64,000 nt of DNA from JAEMQF01 sp963791595. Its GTDB lineage: Bacteria > Pseudomonadota > Gammaproteobacteria > Burkholderiales > Burkholderiaceae_C. Location of the stretch: positions 1 to 64,000 of the forward strand of contig CAWBTF010000006.1 in assembly GCA_963791595.1 (NCBI GenBank), read 5' to 3'. Position numbers and translations under genes: made by a program. A model generated the notes under the pieces. The model was given only the letters and a program-made list of their open reading frames with translations, made no database searches and had not been told where the DNA came from. Positions 18,842-28,730 of the stretch are shown here, one piece after another (the stretch's first letter is position 1; the number at the start of each line of letters is the position of its first letter).

Positions 18842-19495
18842 ATGAAGACCGATGCACAACTCAAGAAAGACGTGGCTGCCGAACTGGAGTGGGATCCGTC
18901 GATCAACGCGGCCCATGTCGGCGTGGCGGTGACCGATGGCGTGGTGACGTTGACCGGCCACCTGAACACTTTCGCCGAGAAGTACGCGATCGAGCGCGCC
19001 GTGCAGCGCGTGCAGGGCGTCAAGGCGATCGCGGTGGAAACCGACGTAAAACTCGAGCCCGGCCACAAGCGCAGCGATTCGGAGATCGCCACCGCGGTGG
19101 AATCGGCGCTGCTGTGGCACGCGCTGGTTCCAGCCGAACGCCTGCAAGCCAAGGTGGAGAAGGGCTGGGTCACGCTGAAGGGCGAGGTCGACTGGGAGTA
19201 CCAGCGCCAAAACGCCGAGAAGGCGGTGCGGCCGTTGACGGGCGTCGTGGGTATCAGCAACCTGATCACCTTGAAGCCGTCGGTCACGCCGGCCAAGGTG
19301 GCGGACCGGATCCGCGACGCGCTCGCGCGCCACGCCGAGCGCGAGGCCAAGCACATCGAGGTGATGGTCAGCGGCTCGGCGATCACGCTGCGCGGCACGG
19401 TGGACTCGTGGGCCGAGCGCAACGCCGCGTTCGGCGCCGCCTGGTCGGCGCCGGGGGTGCTCAGCGTCGTCAACGAGATCAAGGTGGAGGCCTGA
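18842..19495 (+). CDS. Triple BON-domain protein (OsmY-like)
   Basis: 217 residues made of three BON repeats (about 5-70, 78-145, 150-215), each with the G-x-V-x-L-x-G core (DGVVTLTGHL, KGWVTLKGEV, GSAITLRGTV). No signal peptide is visible, unlike OsmY, so it may be cytoplasmic. BON domains bind membranes or other BON proteins, and such triple-BON proteins often lie among Usp and PHA genes in betaproteobacteria. Stress role inferred from context. Confidence 0.9.
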   Translation: MKTDAQLKKDVAAELEWDPSINAAHVGVAVTDGVVTLTGHLNTFAEKYAIERAVQRVQGVKAIAVETDVKLEPGHKRSDSEIATAVESALLWHALVPAERLQAKVEKGWVTLKGEVDWEYQRQNAEKAVRPLTGVVGISNLITLKPSVTPAKVADRIRDALARHAEREAKHIEVMVSGSAITLRGTVDSWAERNAAFGAAWSAPGVLSVVNEIKVEA

Positions 19496-19574
19496 GCACC
19501 GCCGTCGGGCCGCGCGCTGCGCCATTTGCGAATTCGCAAGGCGCGCCGCGCTTGAAAGAAGTAGAGTGAAACTG

Positions 19575-19766
19575 CAGTCTGGGGGAATGGCCATGTTGCT
19601 TGAACTCCAGTTGCGAAGTTGAGGTTCCCCCATCCGTGGGGAAATAGTGCGGTGTCACCGACACCGTGCAGGTCGAAGACATCCTCAGACTGGCCGGGCG
19701 CCAACGCCTTCGGTCGGGCGTCTTCACCAGGGCCTGCCACGCCGCAAGGTTTGGCGGGCCTTTCTG
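19575..19766 (+). ncRNA. Candidate structured RNA with competing hairpins and terminator
   Basis: The 470-base gap after the BON gene has no convincing protein gene but much secondary structure. CAGTCTG (19575-19581) pairs with CAGACTG (19686-19692). Inside, GGGGGAA (19581-19587) can pair with TTCCCCC (19625-19631), but the same TTCCCC can instead pair with GGGGAA (19638-19643). GGTGTC-ACC-GACACC sits at 19651-19665. A terminator-like stem, GGCCTGCCA (19731-19739) with TGGCGGGCC (19752-19760), is followed by TTTCTGCTTTCT. No known RNA family was recognised. Confidence 0.4.
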
Positions 19767-19811
19767 CTTTCTGCGTGCCCCGCAGCCACGCCCAGCAGCC
19801 GACCGCGGCTA

Positions 19812-19825
19812 TTGATCCACCTCAA
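19812..19825. promoter_or_regulatory. FNR-like box TTGATCCACCTCAA
   Basis: TTGAT-N4-CTCAA, 49 bases upstream of a second, perfect box, ahead of the small cytochrome c and the CymA-Mtr genes. Confidence 0.65.
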
Positions 19826-19860
19826 CGCTCGTGCGCGGCGCAACACCCGCAAGCGGCTCG

Positions 19861-19874
19861 TTGATGTGGATCAA
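19861..19874. promoter_or_regulatory. FNR box TTGATGTGGATCAA
   Basis: Perfect TTGAT-N4-ATCAA palindrome 92 bases before the cytochrome c start at 19966. With the box at 19812 it forms a tandem FNR-type control region for the electron-conduit genes downstream. Confidence 0.8.
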
Positions 19875-19965
19875 CACCCGTGGCTCCCCGATGAACCACA
19901 TTGCCACTACGGCAAACGCCATCGGCGAAGGCCGCGAACAAGCAACAACATTCCTCGGAGATGCC

Positions 19966-20311
19966 ATGAGTCGAAGCCTTCTGCCCACCGCCTGGTTCAT
20001 CGCGGCGGCCTTGATCTTCTGCGCCAACGACGCGTTCTCGCAGAGCGCCGATGCCGACGCCGCGCAAGCGCTGATGAAGCGCAACGACTGCGGCAAGTGC
20101 CACGCGGTCGACAAGAAGAAGGACGGCCCGTCGTTACAAGGAAACCGCCGCCAAGCTCAAGGGCAAGGCCGGCGCCGAGGACGAAATCGTCAAGCACCTG
20201 ACGACGTCGCCGAAGGTCAAGATCGACGGCAAGGAAGAAGAGCACAAGGCGATCAAGAGCAAGGACGAAGCCGAGGTGCGCAACCTCGCGCGCTGGATCC
20301 TGACGCGTTGA
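19966..20311 (+). CDS. Small periplasmic cytochrome c, one frameshift
   Basis: Secreted monoheme cytochrome c of about 114 residues. Signal peptide (1-25, ending NDAFSQS) is followed by the CGKCH heme site and KKDGPSL. An extra T near 20132 breaks the frame; removing it gives KETAAKLKGKAGAEDEIVKHL and a stop at 20309-20311, the typical end of this c5/c552-like family (EEVRNLARWILT). A GGAG ribosome binding site supports the 19966 start. As first gene after the FNR boxes it probably shuttles electrons between the CymA-type protein and MtrA. Confidence 0.83.
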
Positions 20312-20374
20312 CCGTGCGTTGATCGCGCGCCGCAGGAGCCGGCACAAACCCGTAGATCGAGTCCCGAGGTCCAT

Positions 20375-20965
20375 ATGAACAACAAAGAGACCCTTGGCAA
20401 ATTGCAGCGCAACTGGAAGCTGATTCTCGGCATCGGCGCGCTGAGCCTGTTCGCCGCGGTGCTGCTCGTGATCGGCGGCGCGGCTGGCCTGGCGTGGACC
20501 AGTACCGAGAAGTTCTGCATCGGCTGCCACGAGATGCGCGACAACGTCTACGCCGAGTACAAGGACACGATCCACGACCGCAACCGCACGGGGGTGCGCG
20601 CGGTCTGCACCGACTGCCATGTGCCGCGCGAGCCCGGCCCGCTGATCGCACGCAAGATGGCGGCGACGTTCGAGCTCTATGGCCACCTCGTCGGCGTGAT
20701 CGATACGAAGGAAAAGTTCGAGGCGCACCGCCCGGCGATGGCGCAGAAGGTGTGGAAGCGGATGAAGGAAACCGATTCGCACGAATGCCGCAATTGCCAC
20801 ACCGCCGACCACATGGATACCGACAAGCAGACCGAAAAGGCGAAGGCGCGCCACGCCAAGGGCAAGGCCGAAGGGTCGACGTGCATCGACTGTCACTTCG
20901 GCATTGCCCACAAGGAGCCGGAAGGCCCGGGCCCGCAGGAGATGAAGGTCACGGTAGACAAGTAG
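20375..20965 (+). CDS. Tetraheme NapC/NirT-family quinol dehydrogenase (CymA-like)
   Basis: Inner-membrane cytochrome that takes electrons from quinol and passes them to periplasmic cytochromes. One N-terminal membrane anchor (about residues 16-40), then four heme sites in order: CIGCH, CTDCH, CRNCH, CIDCH. 196 residues, full length for the NapC/CymA class and intact, unlike its neighbours. Its place directly ahead of mtrC-, mtrA- and mtrB-type genes points to a CymA role in extracellular electron transfer; nitrate reduction is less likely because no nap genes are near. Confidence 0.92.
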   Translation: MNNKETLGKLQRNWKLILGIGALSLFAAVLLVIGGAAGLAWTSTEKFCIGCHEMRDNVYAEYKDTIHDRNRTGVRAVCTDCHVPREPGPLIARKMAATFELYGHLVGVIDTKEKFEAHRPAMAQKVWKRMKETDSHECRNCHTADHMDTDKQTEKAKARHAKGKAEGSTCIDCHFGIAHKEPEGPGPQEMKVTVDK

Positions 20966-21013
20966 CTTGAGGCTTCGGACCGTTTGAACCACACACAGCG
21001 ACGGAGATGAGCA

Positions 21014-24000
21014 TGAAGACGCACGTTCATTCGTTCGAAGCACTCGCGGCCTTGCTGGCCGTGGGTGCGCTTGACGCTGGCTGGTTGCGGCGGTGGTGAC
21101 AACGGCGCCCAGCCGGGCCGGCCGGGCGCGCCGGGCCCGCCCGGCCCGCCCGGCGCCGCGCGTATCGTGAGCTCGCTGCCGAGCAACGCGTCGACCGGCC
21201 ACCGACGCCATCGCGGCCAGGCCGCGCGTTGGGAGCCACTGCGAGCCGACGGTGACGGTGACCAGCGTCAGCATCGCCAGCCCGCCGGTCGTGAAATTCA
21301 CCGTGGCCGATGGTTTCGGCAACCCCGTCGTCGGCCTGGGCAACACGTCGCAAGAGCCACCGCGACCAAGTGCCGCGACCTATCCCAACCTCGCGTTCGC
21401 GATCGCCAAGCTGGTGCCCGGCACCAACGGCAGCCCGAGCAAGTGGGTCAGCTACATCGTGACCACGGTGCCGACGAAGACGCGACGACTGGAGCCGTCA
21501 CCGCTCAGCGCCCAGCGCCCCAACACCGACAACACCGGTACGCTGGTCGACAACGGCGACGGCCGCTACACCTACACCTTCTGCCGCGACATCACGACGA
21601 TGGCGAGCCAGGTCGCGGCGATCTGACGGCCAGCCGGCGGCCAACAACAAGGCCGACCTGGGTGACCTGACGTACGAGCCGAACGCTGGTGCACCGCCTG
21701 ACGATCCAGTCTCCGGCAACGCGCCGGGCACCGGCAACGAACACGGCCGAACGCGGCAGACGTCGGGTTCCCCGGCGTGCCGATGGAGAAGCCGCTCAAC
21801 GTGATCTACGACTTCGTTCCCGCCACTGGCCAGACCAGTGACGGAATCGGGCCGCGAGATCGTCGCCACGGCGAAGTGCGAGCAGTGCCACCGCACAGCT
21901 GGGCGGCATTCCTGGGCGACGAGCGCCGCAGGCGAGGCCGCCGGCTTCCACGGCGGCGCGCGCAACGAACGTGCCTACTGCGTGGTCTGCCACACCGACC
22001 AGCGCAAGTACGGCCAGACGGAAGCGCCGGCGACGACCAGCGATGCGACAAGACGCTTCAGCAACAGACGTTCACCACGAATCGACGTCGCCGACACGCG
22101 GGTCGTCGACGGTCGCGCGGTCGGCAACCTGCCGAACAACATCCACAAGATCCACATGGGGCCGCTGCTGGCGAAGAAGAACTACAACTACGCTGGCGTG
22201 CTGTTCAACGAGACAACGTATCCCGCAGGACATCCGCAATTGCACGAAGTGCCACGACGGGCGGAACCGGAACACCCGGACCCCGCGAAGAACGCAGACC
22301 GCGCAGGGCGACAACTGGAAGACCGTGCCGAACCCGCTGGCGTGCGGCGCGTGCCACGACGGCATCAACTTCGCCACCGGAATGGGCGTGACGCTCGGCA
22401 ACGCGGCCAAGGGGCTGACCTCCACCGACCACCTTCAACGGCGCTCGCCCACGGCGGCTGGCCCGGCGACCGACGGCGCAGTGCGGCAATGCCACAAGCC
22501 GACGTTCCAGCAACATCGACGTGGTGCACATCCCGGTGACGCCGCCGAACCCGAAAAACTCGCTCGATGTGGCGTGAAGCAAGGCCCGATGGGCAGCAGC
22601 AACACCAACGCGGCGTGGATCGCTTCGGGCGCGTCGGTCGATCGGCTGCCGCCGGGTGCGATCAAGGTGACCTACGACATCAAGAGCGTTTCGCGCAACG
22701 CCAGCAAGCGGCCGGTGATGGTGTTCCGGATGCTGCAGAACTGCACAACCGGACGTCACCAAGTGCGCGAGCACGAATCTCAAGACTTCGTCCAGCCGGC
22801 CGTGGGTCAGGATGCGTACCAGAACCTGGCATCAAGGAGATCTGGGACAACTTCATGGGCGCGCCGAGCGTGTACTTCGTGTTCGCGGTTCCGCAGGATG
22901 GCATCACGGCGCCGGCCGATTTCAACGTGCGCTACGAAAGCTATCTGCGCTGCATCTGGAACGGCACCGCCTGCGTGCCCGACCCGAAGCTCGGACCCCC
23001 GGCCACGACACCGACCAGTTGCGCCACGCTGTCCCTGCCCGATGCCAACGGGTACTACACCGCCACGTTCACCGGCGTGACCATCCCGACAACGCCGTGA
23101 TGCTGACCGGCGGGCTTGGGCTACTCCTACAGCGTGAGGAGCACATTGCCGTTGACGCAGACCGAACTGGGGCAGACCCCGGAACCCTACCCCGCACGGT
23201 GTCGACCGCCAACGCGACGTGACGGTGGCGCCGACTGGGTCGGGAGCATCGGCGACGTGCAGCCCCGAGCTGCTCGACCCGGCATGGCCAACAAGAGCGG
23301 CGGTCTGATCGTCATCGCGCCGAACGTGCAGAAGGTGGCCAGCGCCGGTTGTGTGACGCGTCGCCGACGCCGACCGGGGTGTGTGTGAACGGCGGTGGCG
23401 CGGCCGCAGTCAGTGGCTCTACTCGGCCGGCGCGCGATCGTCGAGGACGCGCGCTGCAACGAGTGCCACCAGGAACTCGGCACCTTCACCGAAGAGGCGT
23501 TCCACGGTGGGCAGCGCAACGACGGTACGACCTGTGCATGGTGCCACAGTCCGAACCAGACCAGCAATGGCTGGTCGGCGGATTCCACGGCCTACGTCCA
23601 CGCCATTCACGTCGGCCAAGCGGACGAACAAGTTTGTCTGGCACGCCGCGGCGAGCGACCAAGGGGTTCTGGGACATCGCGTTTCCGGGCATCCTGAACA
23701 ATTGCCAGACCTGCCACCGGCCGGGCACGTTCGACTTCAACACTGCCGCGCAACAGATCGCGTGGGCAACAGGTCGGGCAGCCGCCTCCGGACGGCATGG
23801 ACAAGCGGCTGTTCCGCACGGTGGGCACGGGCAGCACGACGTCGCCGGGCATCTATAACGGCAATCCCGGTACGCAGACGACGGGCTGCACCGTGACGAC
23901 GATCAATGACTGCCTGGCCACCACGAGCAGCGTTCGCGAACTCGCCGTGGATCGTCACGGGCAAGACCTACGTTACGGGCTGGCTTCAGGACCAACTCAC

Positions 24001-24260
24001 GACGGGTGTCACACCCGGCGGCTGACGACGCTGGTACGTCGCCGACGGTGACGGCGTGCTCCGCGTGCCACGACACGGCCGACGCGATCTCGCACTTCAA
24101 GATCAACGGGGCCGCGTTCTACCAGGCGCGCAGCACGGCGATCCCCACGCCAACTAACCGGGAACCAATGAGACCTGTCTGATCTGCCACGGCGCGGGCC
24201 GGATTGCCGACATCAACGTGATGCATTCGAAGAACAAATGGCGCAGCGCCGCTTCTTTGA
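21014..24260 (+). pseudogene. OmcA/MtrC-type decaheme outer-membrane lipoprotein, many frameshifts
   Basis: The reading frame starts MKTHVHSFEALAALLAVGA and, after removing one T near 21069, continues LTLAGCGGGDNG, a lipoprotein signal with lipobox Cys. A short collagen-like run (GAPGPPGPPGA) follows, then beta-rich segments. Across three frames ten heme sites can be read: CEQCH, CVVCH, CTKCH, CGACH, one broken CG(N)CH near 22488, CNECH, CAWCH, CQTCH, CSACH and CLICH. Ten hemes, lipobox and position match cell-surface terminal reductases of the OmcA/MtrC family. More than ten frame changes occur, so as written it is not translatable. The 3' end is approximate. Confidence 0.8.
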
Positions 24261-24434
24261 ACGGCGGTGGTGGGTCAGTGATGCAGCGTGCCACCCCCGC
24301 TACCGCGGACCGCCCGGTCGGCTCTGCGTCGGGTTGTTTTCTTGCACGGCGCGGGCCGGCGCGGCTGAGCCGGACAAGCGAAATGGCACCATGGAAGCTG
24401 AGGGTGGACTCCGTCTGCCGCCAGGGTTCAGCTC

Positions 24435-24811
24435 ATGATCGGCGCTCGGTATCGTGGCGTGCGCTGGCTCGCCGCCTCGGCCTGGCCGGTGCGCCACGCC
24501 GCGCGAGCGCGGCCAGGCGCCCGCGTTCCCGGCCAGCCGGGGGCAATGCCGAAGAACAAGGCCGCACCGCTGCGCATGCCAAGCGCGTCGACATCAACAG
24601 CGCAAGCCGCAGACTGAAGACGCTGCCGGGCATCGGCGATGCCGAGGCCGACAAGATCATCGCCGGGCGGCCCTACCTCAGCAAGGCCCACCTCGTGGCC
24701 GAGACCGGGTTGCCGGCCGGGGTTTACCTATCGATCAAGCATCAGATCGTTGCGTGCAACAACAGAACACGCGCGAAGGTCTGTCAAGCCAGCGACGCAG
24801 CCTGCAGGTAA
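24435..24811 (+). CDS. Helix-hairpin-helix (ComEA-like) protein, frameshifted
   Basis: The C-terminal half reads KRVDINSASRRLKTLPGIGDAEADKIIAGRPY, a helix-hairpin-helix fold of the ComEA type, followed by SKAHLVAETGLPAGVYLSIKHQIVA. The N-terminal part changes frame at least once (the start at ATG 24435 is not in one frame with the domain), and a signal peptide is not certain. It sits between the mtrC- and mtrA-type genes. Its role in an electron-transfer operon is unclear; family members bind DNA. Confidence 0.6.
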
Positions 24812-24828
24812 CGCATGATCTGACCGCC

Positions 24829-25822
24829 ATGATGCTAATTGCTGGGCATCATGGTCCACGGCAATGCGTCTGGCGGCAGACGGCTGCGACAGCCGGCGCC
24901 GCCGCGCCGCCTCTGCTTCCGCGCCGCCCGACCCGCCGGCGCGGGCACGCAATACAGCGAAAAGGGCGCCGACACGTGCCTCGGCTGCCACGACGAAGAG
25001 GCCGACACCGCGACCTTCACGACCGCAGCGATCTTCAAGACCCGGCATGCGCATCGTGCCGACAAGCACTCGCCGTTCGGCGCCGGCGGTTTGCAGTGCG
25101 AGGCCTGCCATGGCCCGGGCGCGCGGCATTCCGTCAAGGGCGGCAGCAGCAGCGCGAAGAAGGGCACGATCAACAGCCTCAAGTCCAACTCGTTCCTCCC
25201 TGTGGCCGAGCGCAACGCGGCGTGCCTGGAGTGCCACGAGAACCGCTCGCGCACGGGCTGGCACGTCGGCGCGCACGAACGCGGCGATTTGGCGTGCACC
25301 GATTGCCACAAGTCTGCACGTGGAGCGTGACGCCGTGTTGACCAAGGCCGACGAGGCTGAGGTGTGCTTCAACTGCCACAAGAAGCAGCGCGCCGATTTC
25401 CACAAAGCCTCCACGCATCCGGTGCGCTTCGGGCTCATGGCCTGCGGCGACTGCCACAGCCCGCACGGCTCACCGAGCGCGGCGATGCTGATCAAGCCGA
25501 CGCTGAACCAGACCTGCTACACCTGCCACGCCGACAAGCGCGGGCCGCTGCTGTGGGAGCACGCGCCGGTGTCCGAGGACTGTTCGCTGTGCCACACGAG
25601 TCACGGCTCGGTGCGCACGCCTTGCTCAACAAGAGCCCGCCGCTGCTGTGCCAGCAATGCCACACCCCGGCCGGCCATCCGTCGGTGGCCCGCACCGGTG
25701 CCGCGCTGCCGGCCGGCGGCAGCGCCGGCGGGCAAATCTTCCTGCTGGCCGGCAGCTGCACCAACTGCCACTCGCAGGTACACGGCTCGAACCACCCAGC
25801 CGGCGCCAAGCTGATGCGATGA
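24829..25822 (+). CDS. mtrA: MtrA/PioA-family decaheme cytochrome c, frameshifted
   Basis: Periplasmic decaheme that fills the MtrB barrel and carries electrons across the outer membrane. Ten heme sites are present in order: CLGCH, CEACH, CLECH, CTDCH, CFNCH, CGDCH, CYTCH, CSLCH, CQQCH, CTNCH, with the family segments TRHAHRADKHSPFG and STHPVRFGLMACGDC. Two frame changes (near 25316 and 25616) and an uncertain signal-peptide region remain; the start is approximate. About 315-330 residues when joined, normal for MtrA/DmsE. It lies immediately ahead of the MtrB-type gene. Confidence 0.87.
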
Positions 25823-25881
25823 AACGGGCGCTGGTTGGAACCTGATCCTTGCCAGCCCTCTGATCGAGAACGGACGCCAAC

Positions 25882-27974
25882 ATGAAGACCTACAGCTCTT
25901 TGTTCCTGCTCGCCGCGCTTGGCGCGCTGTCCGGCGGCCGGCGCGGCGGCGGCCGTGGACACTTCGAAGTGGAAATGCGAGACCTGTCCCTTCGAGAAGG
26001 ACGATACCCGCAGCGCCACCGTGGAAGCCGGGGTGGGCGCGGCGTCCGACGATTCGCGCAAGTTCGGCGACTACACCGGGCTGAAGAGACAAGGGCGGTT
26101 TCCTCGGTGCTCGGCGGTTCGGCGTCGGCTGCGCGGCGAGAACGGCTTGTATGGCAGCGCTCGGCGTCCGACCTCGGTATTGACACCGCGCGTTGAGCGC
26201 GACGGCGGGCCTCGAGGGCAGTAACGATTCCGCTGGGCTATGCCGAGATTCCGCGCACCTTCGCCGACGGTGCGGAGACGCCGTTCCTCGGCAATCGGCG
26301 GCGCGGTGCTGTCGATGCCGGCGGGCTATTCATCGCTCGGCGAGGGCACGAGTCGATACCTGGCTGCGCCGCCCGCTGCAGCCGGTCGAGCTCGGCTACA
26401 AGCGGTCGCGCTTCGATGCCGGGCTGGCGTGGCTGCCGGGCCGGAGTGGAGCACGCGGCTGATGTGCGTCACGATGTGCGCGACGGCACGCAACCCCTTG
26501 CGGGCTCGTTCTTCTCGTCGTCGTCGCAACTGGCCGCACCGGTCGATCAGGTGACGGACCAGATCGAGGTGTCGGTTCGTACTACACGCGCCGGCTGCAA
26601 GCCACGATCGCCTACCACGGCTCGCTGTTCCGCAACGGGACGGACTCGCTCACTTGGGCCAACCCGTTCGCGCCGGTGGTCGCGGGAAGCGACCGCGGGC
26701 AGCTCGCGCTCGCGCCTGACAACGAGTTCCATCAGATCGCGGCGTCGGCCGGGTTCGAAATCTCGCCAGCGGTGCGTGTCAGCGCCGATCTGGCGACCGG
26801 GCGCATGACGCAGGATGCGGCGTTCTTGCTGGCCACGCTGAACACGAATCCGAGTCTGGCCGTGACCCTGCCCGCTTCGTCGCTCCAGGGCAAGGTCAAT
26901 ACCTTCAATGCGAGCGTGCGCTTGACCGCCACGCCAATGGATCGGCTGCGCCTCAACGCCAGCCTGGCGCGCGACGAGCGCGACAACCGCACCGGGAGCC
27001 TCGGCTATCCTGCGGTCACGACCGACATGTTCCTCGGCACGGGGCTGCGCTTCAACCAGCCGTTCGGCTTCACGCAGGACCGCTTCAAGCTCAGCGCCGA
27101 CTACCGCGGCGGCCCCTTCGGGCTGAAGACCAGCGTCGGCATCGACCAGGACAACCGCGAGCGCACGCTGCAGGAGGTCGGCACGACGCGCGAGACCACG
27201 GTCTGGGGGCGCGCGAGCGCACAGCCGCTGCAGAACATCTCGGTCTCGCTGAAGGCGGCGCACGCCGAACGCGACAACTCAGGCTTCGGCGTGGCAAGCT
27301 GGATCAGCCCTCCGGAGAACCCGCTGCTGCGCAAGTTCAACATGGCCGAGCGCAAACGCGACAGCATCGGCGGCCGCGCCGACGTCGCGGTCTCGGAGGC
27401 GGTGAACTTCGGCTTCAGCATGGAAATGGCGTACGACGACTACAACGACACCACGCTCGGCCTGCTGTACGGCCGCACGGCCAACGCCAGCGCCGACCTG
27501 TCGCTGGCGGTGTCCGACGACACGCAGGTGCACGCCTTCGTGCAGGGCGAGCGGGTGCGCTCGAAGCAGGCGGGCAGCCAGGTCTTCGGGCAGCGCGATT
27601 GGTCGGCGCTTTCCAAGGACGCTGTCGAAGTCTTCGGCCTGGGCGTCAGGCACGCGGCGTTGAAGGGCAAGCTGGAGCTCGGCGCCGACCTCACGCTCTC
27701 GCGTTCGCGCAACGAAATCGAGGTCGAGGTCGGGTCGATCAGTGCCTTCCCGGCCGCCAAGGTGTCGATCGACAGCGCACGGCTGCATGCGATCTACAAG
27801 TGGCAGGACAACATGTCGCTGTTCGGCAGTTACTGGTACGAACAATACGAATCGCAGGACTGGCACGCGGACGGTGTCACGCCGTCGGTGGTCACGAACC
27901 TGCTCGCGTTCGGCGATCCGCCGCCGCGTTATCGCCTGCACGTGCTGCGACTGGGGGTGCGCTATCGCTTCTAG
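25882..27974 (+). CDS. mtrB: MtrB/PioB-family outer-membrane beta-barrel, frameshifted 5' half
   Basis: Barrel that sheathes MtrA in the outer membrane. The N-terminus (MKTYSSLFLLAALGALSG, then after a shift VDTSKWKCETCPFEKDD) shows a CxxC at the mature start, a hallmark of MtrB proteins. Positions 26676-27974 form a clean frame of alternating beta strands ending in LGVRYRF with terminal Phe, the barrel-assembly signal. Several frame changes lie between 25930 and 26680. About 690 residues in total, the usual family length. It completes a CymA-MtrC-MtrA-MtrB set. Confidence 0.83.
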
Positions 27975-28030
27975 CAGGAGCCGCACGGCAAGAAGCACGG
28001 CATCCCTCACGAAACTCACTGGACAACCAC

Positions 28031-28230
28031 ATGAAACGGATCATGATCTTCTTTGGACATGACGGGGATTTGCGTGGGTACCGCCCTGGCCGCTGATCCG
28101 GCGACGATCGACTGGTCGCACATTCCTGCGGCCTCGGTGCCCCTGTTCTATGCCTGCCAATCGTCCTACGAATGGCTGCGCCGGGACCACGCCGACGGCA
28201 AGGACAAGGCGACCAAGGCGGTCGATGGCG
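28031..28230 (+). pseudogene. Remnant of a secreted protein, possibly a heme-binding cytochrome c552/EB_dh type
   Basis: Begins MKRIMIFFG with one frame change to TGICVGTALAADPATIDW, which looks like a signal peptide and cleavage site, then SHIPAASVPLFYACQSSYEWL and DHADGKDKATKAVDGG. This start resembles secreted heme proteins in which a CxxCH normally follows, but no heme site appears and the sequence loses all similarity after about 28230. Family assignment is from memory of the N-terminal pattern and is weak. The stretch 28231-28448 shows nothing recognisable. Confidence 0.4.
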
Positions 28231-28448
28231 GCGTTGCAGGCCTTGCATGCCGCGCGGCGCCAGTGGTGGCCCCGCTCCTCGCCAGGCGCCCGAAGTCCGC
28301 AGGGACTGCGGGCGTCCGCGCTCGGCCTCGCGATACCGCCCGGTATCGCTGCGGTTTGCGCCTAGCCCTCGGGCCGAACTCATCGCTTTCGTTCTGCTCC
28401 GAAACCGCTGTGCCACGGTATTGGTGTCGCGGCGATGGGAGCTGCCGC

Positions 28449-28730
28449 ATGCCATGCGCTGAAGCCCGGGCCCCGAGCCCTGACTACGCGGGCACCGTGT
28501 CGCTGGTGATTCCGGTCCACAACGAGGCCGATAACGTGTTGCCGCTGCTCGAGTAAATCCACGCCGCGCTCGAAGGTGCTGCGCAGTTCGAGGTCGTGGT
28601 TGTCGACGACGCCAGCAACGACGCCACTCCCGAGCACCTGGCGCATGCGTGCCGGCGCTATCCGCGCGTGCGCACGATCCGCTTGGCGCGGCGCTACGGG
28701 CAGAGCGCGGCCATTGCCTGGGCGCAGCGG
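28449..28730 (+). pseudogene. 5' fragment of a family 2 glycosyltransferase
   Basis: Reads MPCAEARAPSPDYAGTVSLV then IPVHNEADNVLPLLE, a GT-A type N-terminus as in polyprenyl-phosphate sugar synthases. An in-frame TAA at 28554-28556 interrupts it; downstream in the same frame EVVVVDDASNDATPEHL and RRYGQSAAIAWA continue the domain. Similarity ends at about 28730, where the sequence passes into another protein. Broken by a nonsense codon and a 3' truncation. Confidence 0.7.

Noticed and set aside
19621..19649. Stretch resembling a type I-E CRISPR repeat (GGTTCCCCCATCCGTGGGG)
   Set aside because: Only one copy, no spacers, no cas genes; it is better explained as one arm of the competing hairpins in the candidate RNA.
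20375..20965. Nitrate reductase partner NapC
   Set aside because: The family is right, but no napA, napB or napD is near and the next genes are mtr-type, so a CymA-like role is preferred.
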